In this document: positions 28,742 to 40,790 of the stretch, piece after piece
How positions within the stretch are numbered: position 1 is the first letter of the stretch
How the letters are laid out: every line of letters begins with the position of its first letter
Source of the DNA: Neobacillus sp. Marseille-Q6967
GTDB lineage: Bacteria; Bacillota; Bacilli; Bacillales; Cytobacillaceae
NCBI RefSeq assembly: GCF_946151075.1
Contig: NZ_OX267715.1
Coordinates: forward strand, 62,001-126,000
Length of the DNA: 64,000 nt
Direction of reading: 5' to 3'
Position numbers and translations under genes: made by a program
The notes under the pieces: generated by a model
Told to the model about the DNA's origin: nothing
Database searches by the model: none
What the model saw: the letters and a program-made list of their open reading frames with translations, nothing else

Positions 28742-29413
28742 ATGGCTGTTAACATTGCCGCTATGATTGACCATACGCTGTTAAAGCCAGACGCAACAAG
28801 ACAGCAAATTGAAACACTTTGCCAAGAGGCAAAGGAACATGGATTTTTCTCGGTGTGTGTTAACCCAACCTGGGTCTCCACAGCAAGGGGAATACTAAAT
28901 GGCAGTAACGTAAAGGTATGTACGGTTATTGGTTTTCCTTTGGGAGCCACTACATCAGAGACAAAAGCATTTGAAACGAGAAATGCAATTGAGAATGGTG
29001 CTGACGAGGTGGATATGGTTATTAATATCGGTGCCTTGAAGGATCAAAATGATGAGTTAGTTGAAAAGGATATCCGGGCAGTCGTTGAAGCTGCAAAAGG
29101 CAGTGCGCTGACCAAGGTAATCATAGAAACCAGTTTATTAACAAGAGAAGAAAAAATTCGTGCATGTAAACTCTCCGTTAAAGCCGGTGCTGATTTTGTA
29201 AAAACATCCACAGGATTTAGCACAGGCGGTGCAACGGTCGATGATATAAACCTTATGAGGGAAACAGTTGGGCCAAATATTGGAGTAAAAGCTTCAGGCG
29301 GCGTGAGAAATACAGAGGATACACAAAAGATGATTGAAGCGGGTGCTACCAGGATTGGAGCAAGTGCTGGGGTGGCAATCCTTAAAGGCCTTACGGTTGC
29401 AGGCGATTATTAA
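28742..29413 (+). CDS. deoC: Deoxyribose-phosphate aldolase
   Basis: DeoC splits 2-deoxyribose-5-phosphate into glyceraldehyde-3-phosphate and acetaldehyde in nucleoside salvage. The TIM-barrel protein has the Schiff-base lysine in [15 protein letters not shown] near residue 152 and a second lysine in [10 protein letters not shown] near 181. I take ATG 28742 behind AAAGGAG, giving 223 residues. It is a single-gene unit here. In B. subtilis deoC (dra) sits with nupC and pdp elsewhere, so placement between mtaB and yqeW is a local difference. Confidence 0.93.
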   Translation: MAVNIAAMIDHTLLKPDATRQQIETLCQEAKEHGFFSVCVNPTWVSTARGILNGSNVKVCTVIGFPLGATTSETKAFETRNAIENGADEVDMVINIGALKDQNDELVEKDIRAVVEAAKGSALTKVIIETSLLTREEKIRACKLSVKAGADFVKTSTGFSTGGATVDDINLMRETVGPNIGVKASGGVRNTEDTQKMIEAGATRIGASAGVAILKGLTVAGDY

Positions 29414-29416
29414 CAA

Positions 29417-29445
29417 ACAAGACGGCCGGCGGCCGTCTTGTTTTA
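29417..29445. terminator. Bidirectional terminator between deoC and yqeW
   Basis: ACAAGACGGCC-GGC-GGCCGTCTTGT with TTTT on one side and an A-rich flank on the other. Confidence 0.85.
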
Positions 29446-30375
29446 CTTTATTGGTTTTCTATCGTGTATTCGTAAAATCATTTCACCAAACTTTGTTGCG
29501 AATGGCAGAACTAGTATCGAAGAGACAACATTAAACAATACACTAATGTGAGCTAATTGGACCATTTTTTCATCGGCTAATAAATGAGCATTTTGCTCTA
29601 GAAACGGGATGAAAGGTGAGAAGACTAAAACTCCGCCGACATTAAGCCACACGTGTGCAAAAGCCGCCAGGCGGGATTCTTTGCCGCCGCCGATTGATGC
29701 AATGAGGGCCGTAATACAGGTGCCAATGTTTGCTCCGAACACAATGGCGATTCCAGCATCTAACTGCAGGAGACCGGCAGTTAAAAATCCCATTGTAATA
29801 CCTGTCATGGCTGTGCTGGATTGAATAATAGCAGTGATTAAAGCGCCGGTTAGAAGGCTATAAAAGATATTATCGTTTATCGAGAGGATAAAACTGTTTA
29901 TAAATGGTAAATTCGTTAACGGCTGTGCCAGCAATTCGAACCCCTTCATTGCGGTAAACACTGAAGCAATCCCAAAAAGAAGCATTCCTATACTTCTAAT
30001 CTTAATGCTTTTAAAAAATGTCAACACCACACCGACAATGGCAAACGGAACAAGAAACTGATCAATATTAAAGGTTATCAATTCGGTTTTAAAGGTTGTC
30101 CCAATATTAGTACCTAATATTATCCCAATTGATTGTGGGAAGGTCATCATCTTAGCGGATATTAAGCCGATCGTTATGACCATTACCGCGGAACTGCTTT
30201 GTAATAACGCTGTAATAAAGGTGCCTGTCACCATTCCTTTTAACGGGGTGCTTGTAAGCTTCGTCAGCCACCCTTTCAAGCGGTTTGCCGATAAATTAAA
30301 TAATCCAAACCTTATAATTGTCATTCCGAATATAAATAATAAAATAAATAAGATAAATAATATGATGTACAGCAT
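29443..30375 (-). CDS. yqeW: Na/Pi cotransporter family protein YqeW
   Basis: A membrane protein of 310 residues with about eight hydrophobic segments. It carries the two inverted QSSSA-type motifs of the Na+/phosphate cotransporter II family: TALLQSSSAVMVITIG near residue 50 and TAIIQSSTAMTGITMG near 180. It lacks the C-terminal PhoU-like part found in longer members. The start is ATG 30375 behind GAGAGGGGTG. A longer frame to 30420 lacks a site. It is encoded opposite to its neighbours. Confidence 0.9.
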   Translation of the reverse strand: MLYIILFILFILLFIFGMTIIRFGLFNLSANRLKGWLTKLTSTPLKGMVTGTFITALLQSSSAVMVITIGLISAKMMTFPQSIGIILGTNIGTTFKTELITFNIDQFLVPFAIVGVVLTFFKSIKIRSIGMLLFGIASVFTAMKGFELLAQPLTNLPFINSFILSINDNIFYSLLTGALITAIIQSSTAMTGITMGFLTAGLLQLDAGIAIVFGANIGTCITALIASIGGGKESRLAAFAHVWLNVGGVLVFSPFIPFLEQNAHLLADEKMVQLAHISVLFNVVSSILVLPFATKFGEMILRIHDRKPIK

Positions 30376-30482
30376 GTCTTCACCCCTCTCATAAATTCTA
30401 TGTCGAAGGTTAAGGGACATGCCTGTTTTGACATGAAATTAATAAAAATGTGTGAAGCTTGTTTATTCTCTCTTAAATACAG

Positions 30483-30511
30483 TTGACCTTGTATCAAGGT
30501 TATATTATAAT
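30483..30511 (+). promoter_or_regulatory. Sigma-A promoter of rpsU-yqeY
   Basis: TTGACC at 30483-30488, a 17-bp spacer and a perfect TATAAT at 30506-30511. Confidence 0.8.
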
Positions 30512-30567
30512 TGCAAGGTACATGGATTGAATGTAAGTGTGTTGTGTTTCGGAGGGAGGGAAAGAGA

Positions 30568-30741
30568 ATGTCTAAAACCGTCGTTCGTAAAAACGAATCG
30601 CTTGAAGATGCTCTTCGTCGCTTCAAACGTACAGTATCAAAAACTGGTACTTTGCAAGAGGCAAGAAAGCGCGAATTCTACGAAAAGCCAAGTGTAAAAC
30701 GTAAGAAAAAGTCAGAAGCAGCAAGAAAACGTAAGTTTTAA
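30568..30741 (+). CDS. rpsU: 30S ribosomal protein S21
   Basis: The 57-residue protein begins [20 protein letters not shown] and ends in a very basic [12 protein letters not shown] tail, standard for S21. The start is ATG 30568 behind GGAGGGAGGG. An ATG at 30511 falls in the -10 box and cannot be used. yqeY follows 15 bp downstream, the usual rpsU-yqeY pair. Confidence 0.97.
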   Translation: MSKTVVRKNESLEDALRRFKRTVSKTGTLQEARKREFYEKPSVKRKKKSEAARKRKF

Positions 30742-30756
30742 GAGAGGGTGTAATAC

Positions 30757-31203
30757 ATGAGTCTTCTCGAGCGTTTAAATAGTGACATGAAACAAGCGAT
30801 GAAAAATAAGGAAAAAGACAAACTCACAACGATTCGGATGGTAAAAGCTTCATTGCAAAATGAAGCGATTAAGCTTGGAACAAGCGAGCTTTCCGAAGAA
30901 CAAGAGTTAACAGTCCTTTCTCGCGAAGTAAAGCAACGCAAAGACTCCCTCCATGAATTTGATAAAGCAGGTCGTCAAGACCTTGTTGATAAATTGCGTG
31001 CAGAGCTGGCTGTTGTTGAGGTTTATTTACCTAAACAACTTTCAGAAGAGGAATTATCAGAAATAGTGAAAGAAACCATTTCTGAAGTCGGCGCAACATC
31101 AAAAGCGGATATGGGAAAAGTGATGGCTGCTATCATGCCTAAAGTAAAAGGCAAAGCTGATGGATCACTTGTTAATAAATTTGTACAACAACACCTTTCA
31201 TAA
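30757..31203 (+). CDS. yqeY: GatB/YqeY domain-containing protein
   Basis: YqeY is a 148-residue helical protein related to the tail domain of GatB, the tRNA-dependent amidotransferase subunit, and may bind tRNA. It begins [20 protein letters not shown], with [15 protein letters not shown] near residue 24 and [20 protein letters not shown] near 112. It is cotranscribed with rpsU. Its exact function is unknown. Confidence 0.93.
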   Translation: MSLLERLNSDMKQAMKNKEKDKLTTIRMVKASLQNEAIKLGTSELSEEQELTVLSREVKQRKDSLHEFDKAGRQDLVDKLRAELAVVEVYLPKQLSEEELSEIVKETISEVGATSKADMGKVMAAIMPKVKGKADGSLVNKFVQQHLS

Positions 31204-31224
31204 TTATTCTTACAACAACCAAAG

Positions 31225-31252
31225 CCGCGGGCAATAATGCCTGCGGTTTTTT
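31225..31252 (+). terminator. Terminator after yqeY
   Basis: CCGCGGGC-AATAAT-GCCTGCGG (one G-U) followed by six T. Confidence 0.85.
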
Positions 31253-31331
31253 CATATTCTAAAGATGAAACCTTATTGCTTCAAGTACGTAATAAGATTA
31301 TATAAATGCCGCTTTAGAAGGGAGGGGTTTT

Positions 31332-31964
31332 ATGGTAGAGTTTTTAACAAATCCCGTAGTTGTGACTGTTCTTTTAACAATTGCCGGTGCAGCTATTGTA
31401 TATGAGCTTTTTTCAACAAGATTTGGCATATCAGGTTTTATTGGTTTATTTGCGTTATTACTCTTCTTTTATGGACATTTTCAAGCAGGGCTCGCTGGTG
31501 TAGGAACTATTATTTTATTTGCCGTCGGTATTCTGCTGATTTTTTTGGAATTATTCTTGCCGGGGGCCATTTCAGGTACGTTAGGTCTAGCTGCATTAAT
31601 TGCAAGTCTTTTCCTTGCTGGAGAAAACCCATTGTATATTGGTATATCCATTTTTATTGCTATTTGTATCTCAATCATTCTCTTATATGTCATGATAAAG
31701 ATTTTTGGTAAAAAGATGGTTTTATTTAATCGAATGATATTGTTCGATACCGCCAGGAAAGAAGATGGTTATGTTACGAATGTGAACCGTAATGATTTGC
31801 TTGGTAAGGAAGGTATTGCACTCACCGTATTACGGCCATCTGGGACGGCAATTATCCAAAATGAACGACTTGATGTTGTGAGTGAAGGAGGCTTTATTGA
31901 TCAGGGTTCGACCATTAAGGTGATTAAGGTAGAAGGAGTTCGAATTGTTGTCAGAGAAATGTAG
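31332..31964 (+). CDS. NfeD family membrane protein, short form
   Basis: This partner of the flotillin FloA has four to five membrane helices in residues 1-135 and a soluble C-terminal OB-fold domain (LLGKEGIALTVLRPSGTAII near 157). B. subtilis YqeZ is about twice as long and carries an N-terminal ClpP-class serine protease domain. Here only the membrane and OB parts are present, in 210 residues. It ends 24 bp before floA and begins with GGGAGGGG before ATG, so it is the first gene of an nfeD-floA-yqfB operon. Confidence 0.88.
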   Translation: MVEFLTNPVVVTVLLTIAGAAIVYELFSTRFGISGFIGLFALLLFFYGHFQAGLAGVGTIILFAVGILLIFLELFLPGAISGTLGLAALIASLFLAGENPLYIGISIFIAICISIILLYVMIKIFGKKMVLFNRMILFDTARKEDGYVTNVNRNDLLGKEGIALTVLRPSGTAIIQNERLDVVSEGGFIDQGSTIKVIKVEGVRIVVREM

Positions 31965-31988
31965 TTCATTTAACAAGGAGGTATGAAC

Positions 31989-32981
31989 ATGGAATTAACA
32001 AGTGGTTCACTATTTATTATTGCCATTATTGTTGTCGCATTAATTTTTCTAGGAATATTATTATCCTTTGTCCCGGTAATGCTCTGGATATCGGCACTTG
32101 CTGCAGGGGTAAAAATCAGCATCTTTACATTAATTGGGATGAGACTTAGGAGAGTAACACCCAGCAGGGTTGTTAACCCGCTGATTAAAGCACATAAAGC
32201 AGGTTTAAATGTTACGACCAACCAACTGGAAAGCCATTACCTGGCTGGTGGAAACGTGGATAGGGTCGTAAACGCTTTAATTGCTGCCCACCGTGCAAAT
32301 ATTGAATTATCATTTGAACGATGTGCTGCAATTGATTTAGCAGGACGTGATGTGTTAGAAGCCGTCCAGATGAGTGTAAACCCCAAAGTCATTGAAACAC
32401 CTTTTATTGCAGGTGTTGCCATGAATGGGATAGAGGTAAAAGCGAAAGCCAGAATTACTGTTCGAGCCAATATTGACCGCCTTGTCGGTGGTGCTGGCGA
32501 AGAAACCATTGTGGCTCGTGTTGGTGAAGGTGTCGTATCAACAATAGGTTCATCCGAGAATCACAGCAAGGTACTTGAAAATCCTGATCTTATTTCACAG
32601 ACCGTTCTATCAAAAGGATTGGATGCCGGTACGGCCTTTGAAATTTTATCGATTGATATCGCCGATGTAGATATCGGCAAGAACATCGGAGCTGAGCTGC
32701 AAACAGAACAGGCCGAAGCCGATAAGAAAATTGCACAGGCAAAAGCGGAGGAACGCAGGGCGATGGCTGTTGCACAGGAGCAGGAAATGAAGGCGAAAGT
32801 ACAAGAAATGCGGGCAAAAGTGGTAGAGGCAGAGGCGCAGGTACCACTCGCCATGTCAGAAGCACTTAAATCAGGTAATATGGGTGTTATGGATTATATG
32901 AATATACGGAATATTTCAGCTGACACTGATATGAGAGGTTCTATTGGTAAGATGACTGGCGATAAAAAAGATGACCGCTAA
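31989..32981 (+). CDS. floA: Flotillin-like protein FloA
   Basis: FloA scaffolds functional membrane microdomains and affects signalling and membrane fluidity. One N-terminal hydrophobic hairpin (residues 6-45) is followed by a PHB/SPFH-like region ([20 protein letters not shown] near 90, [16 protein letters not shown] near 165) and an A/E/Q-rich coiled coil from about 235 to 300. I use ATG 31989, 6 bases after AAGGAGGT; an ATG at 31983 abuts that site. The length is 330 residues. Confidence 0.95.
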   Translation: MELTSGSLFIIAIIVVALIFLGILLSFVPVMLWISALAAGVKISIFTLIGMRLRRVTPSRVVNPLIKAHKAGLNVTTNQLESHYLAGGNVDRVVNALIAAHRANIELSFERCAAIDLAGRDVLEAVQMSVNPKVIETPFIAGVAMNGIEVKAKARITVRANIDRLVGGAGEETIVARVGEGVVSTIGSSENHSKVLENPDLISQTVLSKGLDAGTAFEILSIDIADVDIGKNIGAELQTEQAEADKKIAQAKAEERRAMAVAQEQEMKAKVQEMRAKVVEAEAQVPLAMSEALKSGNMGVMDYMNIRNISADTDMRGSIGKMTGDKKDDR

Positions 32982-33018
32982 GATACTGTCTGATTTTCCC
33001 TTGGAAGGAGGGAAGCAA

Positions 33019-33423
33019 TTGGAAACGATTTTATTTATCATTATTGCCGGTATTCTTTCTACCTTCTTTAGCAGGGCTAAAAGCAAGCCTAAACCTGCTA
33101 AAGCAAAGCCATTTACAGCTAAAGGGTTTAATGACATCCGTACACAGTTTGAACAACATACAAGAAACGCAGCAAAGCAAATTTCAACCGGGCAGCCGGT
33201 TATGGAAGGCTTTAAAGAAAAATATCAAGAGGTAACGAGTGAGATAGAACCAAATCAGGGTGGAAGAATGCACAACGCTTCATATAAGACTAAGGTGAAG
33301 GTAGAAGAGAAAATAACTACAACTAACGTTCCTGATGAAAAGGCAATCATTAATGGGATAATTTGGTCTGAAATTCTAAGTGAGCCTAGAGCTAAAAGAC
33401 CTTATTTTTCAAAAAAAGGTTAA
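33019..33423 (+). CDS. yqfB: YqfB-like small membrane-anchored protein
   Basis: By position, downstream of floA, this is yqfB. The 134-residue product begins (M)ETILFIIIAGILSTFFSRAK, a single N-terminal membrane anchor, followed by a lysine-rich linker and a hydrophilic tail. I start at TTG 33019 because AAGGAGGG precedes it by 6 bases. An in-frame ATG at 32971 lies inside floA. Its function is unknown; the context suggests membrane microdomains. Confidence 0.7.
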   Translation: METILFIIIAGILSTFFSRAKSKPKPAKAKPFTAKGFNDIRTQFEQHTRNAAKQISTGQPVMEGFKEKYQEVTSEIEPNQGGRMHNASYKTKVKVEEKITTTNVPDEKAIINGIIWSEILSEPRAKRPYFSKKG

Positions 33424-33497
33424 TAAACATAATAGAAAAAATGTGCTAGAACTCTTTTTCATTTCATAAACATGAGATGAAAGGGGGTTCTTTTTTT

Positions 33498-33800
33498 ATG
33501 GCAAAAAAATTGGGCCAACGTGTTCGCAACTGGATGGCACAAAAAATGGATCTTCCTCAAGATGTCTTGATGGATTTACCCCGGATTACGATGATTGGGC
33601 AAATCCATATATATATTGAGAATCATAGAGGTTTATTGACCTTTACAGACAAAGAATTACGATTGCTGTTAAGACAAGGACAATTACAAATAAAAGGCAA
33701 AGCATTCGTCATTAAAACGATCTTACCTGAAGAAATATTACTTGAGGGGAAAATTGACCAGGTCATTTATATAAATGATAATTCGGGAGGAACAATATGA
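33498..33800 (+). CDS. yqfC: Sporulation protein YqfC
   Basis: A YabP/YqfC family protein of 100 residues: LPQDVLMDLPRITMIGQIHI near residue 19 and YIENHRGLLTFTDKELRLLL near 40. In B. subtilis yqfC and yqfD are sigma-E dependent and needed for efficient sporulation. The start is ATG 33498, 10 bases behind AAGGGGG. It overlaps yqfD by 4 bp, indicating coupled translation. Confidence 0.93.
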   Translation: MAKKLGQRVRNWMAQKMDLPQDVLMDLPRITMIGQIHIYIENHRGLLTFTDKELRLLLRQGQLQIKGKAFVIKTILPEEILLEGKIDQVIYINDNSGGTI

Positions 33801-34990
33801 AAAACCAATGGTTCGAATTTTTATTTGGCAGAGTAACAGTAAAAGTTTCTGGTAAAGGGATAGAAAGATTTTTAAATATCTTAATTAGGAATAATTTAAC
33901 GATATGGAATGTGAAACGGCATGGTACAGAGACGATTACCTTTACAATGAGATTGCGGGATGCTTTGAAAATAAGGCATTATGCAAAAGGAAGAGAATGC
34001 ACCATTTCATTCCTGAAAAGGAGTGGAGTGCCTTTTTTGTTTAAACGGCTGTTAAAAAATAGTGGATTCATCATAGGGGCAGGTTTATTTTTTGCCATCA
34101 TTTTGTTTTTATCAAATGTGATCTGGGGTATTGAAGTAAAGGGCGCAAAACCTGCAACAGAGTACCAAATCCGCAAAGAATTGGACAAGATGGGAGTGAA
34201 AATTGGGAAGGTTCAATTTTTTGTTAATAATGTTGAGGGAATACAGCGAAAGTTGACGAATAACATTGGCAACCTAACGTGGGTTGGTGTTGAATTAAGG
34301 GGGACAACCTATCATCTCCAAGTTGTTGAGAAAAATGAACCTGAAAAGCCAGAGCAGCTTGCACCGCAGAATCTTGTTGCTAAAAAGAAAGCTACGATTG
34401 TTAAGATGTATATTGAAAAAGGTCAAAAGGCTGTTGATATCAACGATCATGTTCAGCCGGGCCAACTACTAGTTTCCGGCGTTTATGGAAAAGAAGGACA
34501 AACTGAGATTGTCCCGGCAGAAGGCGAAGTTTGGGGAGAAACATGGTATAAGAGCCATGTGGAGCAGCCGCTTGAAACAGACTTTAAAGTATTTGACGGC
34601 AGGGAAAAGCAAAAACATTATCTAATTTTGGGTAACTTTGAAATTCCGGTTTGGGGTTTTGGAAAACTAGAGTTCAAGGAATATGAAACCGAAAAGAATG
34701 TTCAAAAAATCCGGTTTCTAAAATGGGAATTACCAATCTCTTTTGGAAATGTGACGATGAGGGCTAGTGAGCAGATTACAAGGACGTATACTGAAAAAGA
34801 AGCCCAAGAAATTGCTCTTGAATTGGCTAAAAAAGAAATAAAAAGTCATCTAGATGAAGATGCTATCATAAAGGATGAAAAAATTTTGCACAGGGAAATG
34901 GAGAATGGTAAAGTTATACTAGATATCCATTTTAAGATAATCGAAAATATTGCAGTCGGACAACCAATTCCCAAGGAGACTAATGAATGA
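33797..34990 (+). CDS. yqfD: Sporulation protein YqfD
   Basis: YqfD is a membrane protein of 397 residues required in the mother cell. A hydrophobic segment near residues 92-112 (FIIGAGLFFAIILFLSNVIW) anchors a large extracytoplasmic domain (VKGAKPATEYQIRKELDKMG near 114 and LTWVGVELRGTTYHLQVVEK near 162). It overlaps yqfC by 4 bp at its start and phoH by 4 bp at its end. Confidence 0.94.
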   Translation: MKNQWFEFLFGRVTVKVSGKGIERFLNILIRNNLTIWNVKRHGTETITFTMRLRDALKIRHYAKGRECTISFLKRSGVPFLFKRLLKNSGFIIGAGLFFAIILFLSNVIWGIEVKGAKPATEYQIRKELDKMGVKIGKVQFFVNNVEGIQRKLTNNIGNLTWVGVELRGTTYHLQVVEKNEPEKPEQLAPQNLVAKKKATIVKMYIEKGQKAVDINDHVQPGQLLVSGVYGKEGQTEIVPAEGEVWGETWYKSHVEQPLETDFKVFDGREKQKHYLILGNFEIPVWGFGKLEFKEYETEKNVQKIRFLKWELPISFGNVTMRASEQITRTYTEKEAQEIALELAKKEIKSHLDEDAIIKDEKILHREMENGKVILDIHFKIIENIAVGQPIPKETNE

Positions 34991-35955
34991 CAGTAGAACT
35001 TAAAACCATTAATGTACAACTTGAGAACCCAGCAGAGGCAATTGCCTTACTAGGCAATTCAGATTCGAATTTAAAAATTCTTGAAGAGGAGCTTGGCGTT
35101 TCCGTCGTTACAAGAGGTGAATCAGTGAGCTTGTCTGGTGATGAAGATAAGGTGGTCCTAGCCAGTGAAATAATAGACCGTTTAATCTTCGTCATTCGCA
35201 AGGGAGTCACGATCAGCCAGCGGGATGTCTTATATGCTATCCAGATGGCACAAAAAGGGACCCTTGACTATTTTCAAAACCTTTATGAAGAAGAAATAGC
35301 AAAGAATATTAAAGGAAAGTCTATACGAATAAAAACACTCGGACAGAGACAATATGTAGTGGCCATCAGAAACAGCGACCTTGTATTTGGTATAGGTCCT
35401 GCCGGAACCGGGAAAACCTATCTTGCCGTTGTAATGGCAGTCAATGCATTAAAGAGTGGTAAGGTCAATAAAATTATCCTTACCAGACCTGCAGTTGAAG
35501 CTGGCGAAAGCCTTGGCTTTTTACCTGGAGATCTAAAAGAAAAGGTGGATCCATATTTACGGCCATTATATGATGCACTGCACGATGTACTTGGTACCGA
35601 ACATACTCAAAGACTGATTGAACGTGGAACTATTGAAATTGCTCCTCTTGCATATATGAGGGGACGGACACTAGATGATGCATTTGTTATATTAGATGAA
35701 GCACAAAATACCACACAAGCACAAATGAAGATGTTCTTAACACGGCTTGGCTTCGGGTCTAAAATGGTCATCACGGGTGACCAAACACAAATTGACCTGC
35801 CAAAAGGTGCAAAGTCGGGGTTAATTGTCGCCGAAGAAATTCTAATGAATGTTAAAGGAATATCGTTTATTTTCCTTGAACAAAGCGACGTGGTGCGTCA
35901 TCCTTTAGTAGCAAGAATTATTGATGCATACGAAAAGAAACCTTTAAAACACTAA
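34987..35955 (+). CDS. phoH: PhoH family ATPase
   Basis: A P-loop ATPase of 322 residues in the PhoH/PhoL family, associated with RNA metabolism. An N-terminal KH-like part (residues 1-80) precedes Walker A GPAGTGKTYLAVV near 138, Walker B FVILDEAQNTT near 234 and the GDQTQIDLP sensor near 263. It overlaps yqfD by 4 bp. ybeY, its frequent partner, is two genes downstream after pgpH. Confidence 0.95.
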   Translation: MTVELKTINVQLENPAEAIALLGNSDSNLKILEEELGVSVVTRGESVSLSGDEDKVVLASEIIDRLIFVIRKGVTISQRDVLYAIQMAQKGTLDYFQNLYEEEIAKNIKGKSIRIKTLGQRQYVVAIRNSDLVFGIGPAGTGKTYLAVVMAVNALKSGKVNKIILTRPAVEAGESLGFLPGDLKEKVDPYLRPLYDALHDVLGTEHTQRLIERGTIEIAPLAYMRGRTLDDAFVILDEAQNTTQAQMKMFLTRLGFGSKMVITGDQTQIDLPKGAKSGLIVAEEILMNVKGISFIFLEQSDVVRHPLVARIIDAYEKKPLKH

Positions 35956-35965
35956 TCAAAATAGG

Positions 35966-35998
35966 AAGGGATAAACCGTTTATTGGTTTATCCCTTTT
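35966..35998 (+). terminator. Terminator after phoH
   Basis: AAGGGATAAACC, a 7-base loop and GGTTTATCCCTTTT. Confidence 0.8.
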
Positions 35999-36136
35999 GC
36001 GGTTTCAACATAATTCATTGGTAAAACACGGGTTTGATGATTTGAGGATGAAACTTGATTGAAAAACTGTTATCATTTTACATAAAGCATTCATACCTTG
36101 AAATTTGGATAGTTTTGCCTTTTTGGGGGGAGTTAA

Positions 36137-38311
36137 TTGAAAAAAATTCAACATTACTTAATACAAGTAAAAAAACTTCTTGACTTTACCTTCTTCCGTA
36201 TTCTTTTTTTTCTAGTTATCGGTGTGATTTTATTTATATCTATGTATGGCAACGTAAAACCAGAAAAATTGGATGTTAGTTTATTAACCGTCGCAGATCA
36301 GACTATCCGCTCTCCTGCTACAGTAGAGGATAAAACGAGTACGGAAAAGAAACGGCAAGAGGCATTGAATCAGGTCCAAGATGTATACACCGTAAAGCGG
36401 GAGTACACCTCAAATCAAGTTGAATTGATTGCTTCGATTTTTGATGCTGCAGTAGAGGTACATACGGAAATCGAAGCAGAGATTAAAAAACAACCCGCCG
36501 ACGAAGAAATTCCTAATGAGAGTGAAACAATCAAACCGACCACTGAAGAAAAAGTAACGATGCTGAAAGCAAAGTTGACAGAACGGGTAACAAAAGAGCT
36601 TTCTGAAAGGGTTTTTACTGCGCTTGTACAAGCAAGTAGAGATGAGCTCCAAATTGCGAAAGACCTGACGGTTACTGCCATAAATCATGTCATGAATCAA
36701 AGAATTTCCGCAGATGATGTTGAAAATGCAAAAAAGAGCCTGGAAGAGGAATTAAAATTTACAACATTAAACGGGGATTTAAAAAGTGCAGCCATTGAGT
36801 TAGGAAGATATGCTGTTATTCAAAATGAATTCTATGATCCAGTAGCAACTGAGGAGCTTCGTGAACAGGCAGCAGAAAGTGTAGAACCTGTTAAAATTCT
36901 TCAAGGTCAAATTATTATTGAAGAAGGCAGGTTAATCAGACAGGAAGAATACCGTCAGCTTGAGCTTGTCGGGTTATTAGATAATGAAAAATCCTTCAAG
37001 CCATTCGTGGGATTAATTGTTTTGCTTCTGATTATTTTGTCCGCGGTCTATTATTATTTTTACCAAATGAAGGAACAGCCTGAAAAACGCCAGACCTATC
37101 TGTTGATGTTTGGGATTATTTTCCTATTTTCCTTATTTTTATTAAAGATTATTAGTATGCTGCAAATCTTTAATTATTCAGGAATAGGTTATTTATTCCC
37201 TGCGGCCATGGCAGGCATGCTGTTAAAGATTTTAATTGATGAAAAGATTGCGGTTCTTACCTCCATTGTGTTGGCAGTGTGCGGCAGTATTCTATTCAAT
37301 GAAGGGGTTTCAGGAACACTCAACTTTACGGAAGGGATTTATATTTTATTTAGCGCCCTAGCCGGAATACTCTTTTTAAGTGATCAAAATCAACGCTCAA
37401 AAATCCTGCAGGCAGGCTCATTTGCAGCAGGTGTTAACCTATTTACGATTTGGGCCTTAATGTTGCTTCCAAACGGTCAATTCACTGGCCTTGAATATGG
37501 TTACTATATCGTGACAGCTATCTTTTCTGGTATTGGGTCTGCGGTATTAACCATTGGATTGTTGCCATTTTTTGAGGCAAGCTTCGGTATTTTATCTACG
37601 ATGAAATTAATCGAACTATCAAATCCAAATCATCCGTTGCTTCGAAAGATACTAATGGAGGCACCAGGAACGTATCACCATAGTGTCATGGTTGCTAATC
37701 TTTCTGATGCAGCCTGTGAAGCAATTGGCGCGAATGGTCTTTTAGCAAGAGTAGGCAGTTATTATCATGACATTGGGAAAACAAGACGTCCTAACTTTTT
37801 TATAGAAAACCAATTGCACCGTGAAAACCCACATGATCGTCTGCCGCCGGAGAAAAGCGCAAATATTATTATTTCTCATGTAACGGATGGCGTTGAAATT
37901 TTAAAAGATCATAGTATGCCGAAAGAAATAATTCAAATAGCTGAACAGCACCACGGTACCACTTTATTGAAATATTTCTATCATAAGGCGTCTCAAAACG
38001 GTGAACTTATAAAAGAAGAGGATTATCGTTATCCCGGTCCAAAGGCCCAAACAAAGGAATCAGCTGTCATTGGCATTGCGGACAGTGTGGAAGCAGCTGT
38101 TAGATCCTTAAACCAGCCGACTCCGGAGACGATTGAATCGCTTGTTAAAAAAATTGTCGCAGACCGGCTGCAGGATGGGCAATTATCTGAATGTTATTTA
38201 ACTTTAAAGGAACTAGAAACGGTCTCACACTCTTTTTGTGAGACTTTAAAGGGTATCTTTCATTCAAGGATTGAATACCCAGAAATGAAGAAAAAGGTGA
38301 TACAAGTATGA
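36137..38311 (+). CDS. pgpH: Cyclic-di-AMP phosphodiesterase PgpH (7TMR-HD)
   Basis: PgpH hydrolyses c-di-AMP, the essential potassium and wall-stress second messenger. An N-terminal membrane helix (residues 18-36) is followed by an extracellular 7TMR-HDED sensor to about 290, seven membrane helices to about 485 and a cytoplasmic HD domain. The HD domain has [18 protein letters not shown] near 511, the dyad in [15 protein letters not shown] near 540 and [13 protein letters not shown] near 601. The start is TTG 36137 behind GGGGGGAG. ybeY overlaps its end by 4 bp. The 724 residues are typical. Confidence 0.95.
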   Translation: MKKIQHYLIQVKKLLDFTFFRILFFLVIGVILFISMYGNVKPEKLDVSLLTVADQTIRSPATVEDKTSTEKKRQEALNQVQDVYTVKREYTSNQVELIASIFDAAVEVHTEIEAEIKKQPADEEIPNESETIKPTTEEKVTMLKAKLTERVTKELSERVFTALVQASRDELQIAKDLTVTAINHVMNQRISADDVENAKKSLEEELKFTTLNGDLKSAAIELGRYAVIQNEFYDPVATEELREQAAESVEPVKILQGQIIIEEGRLIRQEEYRQLELVGLLDNEKSFKPFVGLIVLLLIILSAVYYYFYQMKEQPEKRQTYLLMFGIIFLFSLFLLKIISMLQIFNYSGIGYLFPAAMAGMLLKILIDEKIAVLTSIVLAVCGSILFNEGVSGTLNFTEGIYILFSALAGILFLSDQNQRSKILQAGSFAAGVNLFTIWALMLLPNGQFTGLEYGYYIVTAIFSGIGSAVLTIGLLPFFEASFGILSTMKLIELSNPNHPLLRKILMEAPGTYHHSVMVANLSDAACEAIGANGLLARVGSYYHDIGKTRRPNFFIENQLHRENPHDRLPPEKSANIIISHVTDGVEILKDHSMPKEIIQIAEQHHGTTLLKYFYHKASQNGELIKEEDYRYPGPKAQTKESAVIGIADSVEAAVRSLNQPTPETIESLVKKIVADRLQDGQLSECYLTLKELETVSHSFCETLKGIFHSRIEYPEMKKKVIQV

Positions 38312-38781
38312 ATCATTTAACGATTGATTTAGTTGATGAAACAAATGAACTTTCTGAAGAAAACATGATAGAGATTGAAAAACTTTTAAACTTTGCAGCC
38401 AAGAAACAAAATGTTGAAGAGGATAGCGAGGTATCGGTAACATTTGTTTCGAATGAAAGAATTCATGAAATTAACCGAGAGTACCGCGATAAAGATGCCC
38501 CAACCGATGTCATTTCTTTTGCGATGGAGGAATTAGGTGAGGGCGAAACAGAATTAATGGGTATAAATATGCCTCGTGTCTTAGGAGATATCATTATTTC
38601 TATCCCTAAAGCAAAAGAACAGGCAGAAGAGTACGGGCACACTTTTATTCGAGAATTGGGATTCTTGTCGGTTCATGGATTTCTCCATCTATTAGGTTAT
38701 GACCATATGACGGAAGAGGAAGAGCAAGAAATGTTCACACTTCAAAAGGAAATTTTAAACGAATATGGGCTTACACGATAA
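38308..38781 (+). CDS. ybeY: rRNA maturation endoribonuclease YbeY
   Basis: A zinc-dependent endoribonuclease involved in 16S 3'-end processing and ribosome quality control. The signature H-x3-H-x5-H appears as [11 protein letters not shown] near residue 123. [15 protein letters not shown] near 59 is also conserved. The 157 residues are normal. It overlaps pgpH by 4 bp and dgkA by 17 bp. Confidence 0.95.
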   Translation: MNHLTIDLVDETNELSEENMIEIEKLLNFAAKKQNVEEDSEVSVTFVSNERIHEINREYRDKDAPTDVISFAMEELGEGETELMGINMPRVLGDIIISIPKAKEQAEEYGHTFIRELGFLSVHGFLHLLGYDHMTEEEEQEMFTLQKEILNEYGLTR

Positions 38782-39133
38782 GCCTATTCGACTGCTCAAA
38801 TCCTTTACCTTTGCCATTGAAGGAATAAAGACTGCTATAAAAACTGAAAGAAACATGCGGATTCATCTGTGTATTTCTATCATTGTTATCGGGTTGTCTT
38901 TTTTCTTCTCCATTCGTAATGTGGAGTGGATACTGGTATTGATCATAATTGGCGGAATGTTTGCGCTTGAATTAATGAATACTGCAATTGAAAGGCTGGT
39001 TGACCTTGTAACCAAAGAGTTTCACCCGTTGGCAAAACAGGCTAAGGATTTGGCTGCTGGTGCAGTATTTGTTTACGCCATACTTGCCGTCATAGCAGGT
39101 TTTATTATCTTCATACCGTACATTACAAAATGA
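38765..39133 (+). CDS. dgkA: Undecaprenol kinase / diacylglycerol kinase family protein DgkA
   Basis: A small integral membrane kinase of 122 residues. In Gram-positive bacteria it phosphorylates undecaprenol to recycle the wall lipid carrier. The motif [16 protein letters not shown] near residue 70 and the sequence [15 protein letters not shown] near 92 are the family active-site segments. Three helices are predicted. It overlaps the end of ybeY by 17 bp. Confidence 0.93.
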   Translation: MGLHDKPIRLLKSFTFAIEGIKTAIKTERNMRIHLCISIIVIGLSFFFSIRNVEWILVLIIIGGMFALELMNTAIERLVDLVTKEFHPLAKQAKDLAAGAVFVYAILAVIAGFIIFIPYITK

Positions 39134-39284
39134 TAAATTTGTAAATTTGAAAACGGAAAGTGAATTAGGTAAAATAATGAATCACAGCAGTAAAAACATA
39201 ATAGGACAATTTGCTGACTTTTAAGAAAATTCAAATTTTTCTATTATATTTTTGTTACAAATGATGATTTTGTGGCAATTTTAA

Positions 39285-40635
<1,351 letters not shown>

Positions 40636-40790
40636 TAACCCTATCTAAAATATTTTGTTTTTTTAGAGATTATGCATGGACAACATTAACAAAATTTTCG
40701 TCTTATGATTTTTGCAAGACAGGCTATGATAATTGTAAGGTTTGGGATTTTAAAAGAAGCTAGTCTAAATCATGAAAGGTGGGGTTTTCG

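Noticed and set aside
33424..33497. Sigma-E promoter before yqfC
   Set aside because: yqfC is sigma-E controlled in B. subtilis, but I could not find -35 and -10 elements at correct spacing by eye, so it is not listed as a feature.
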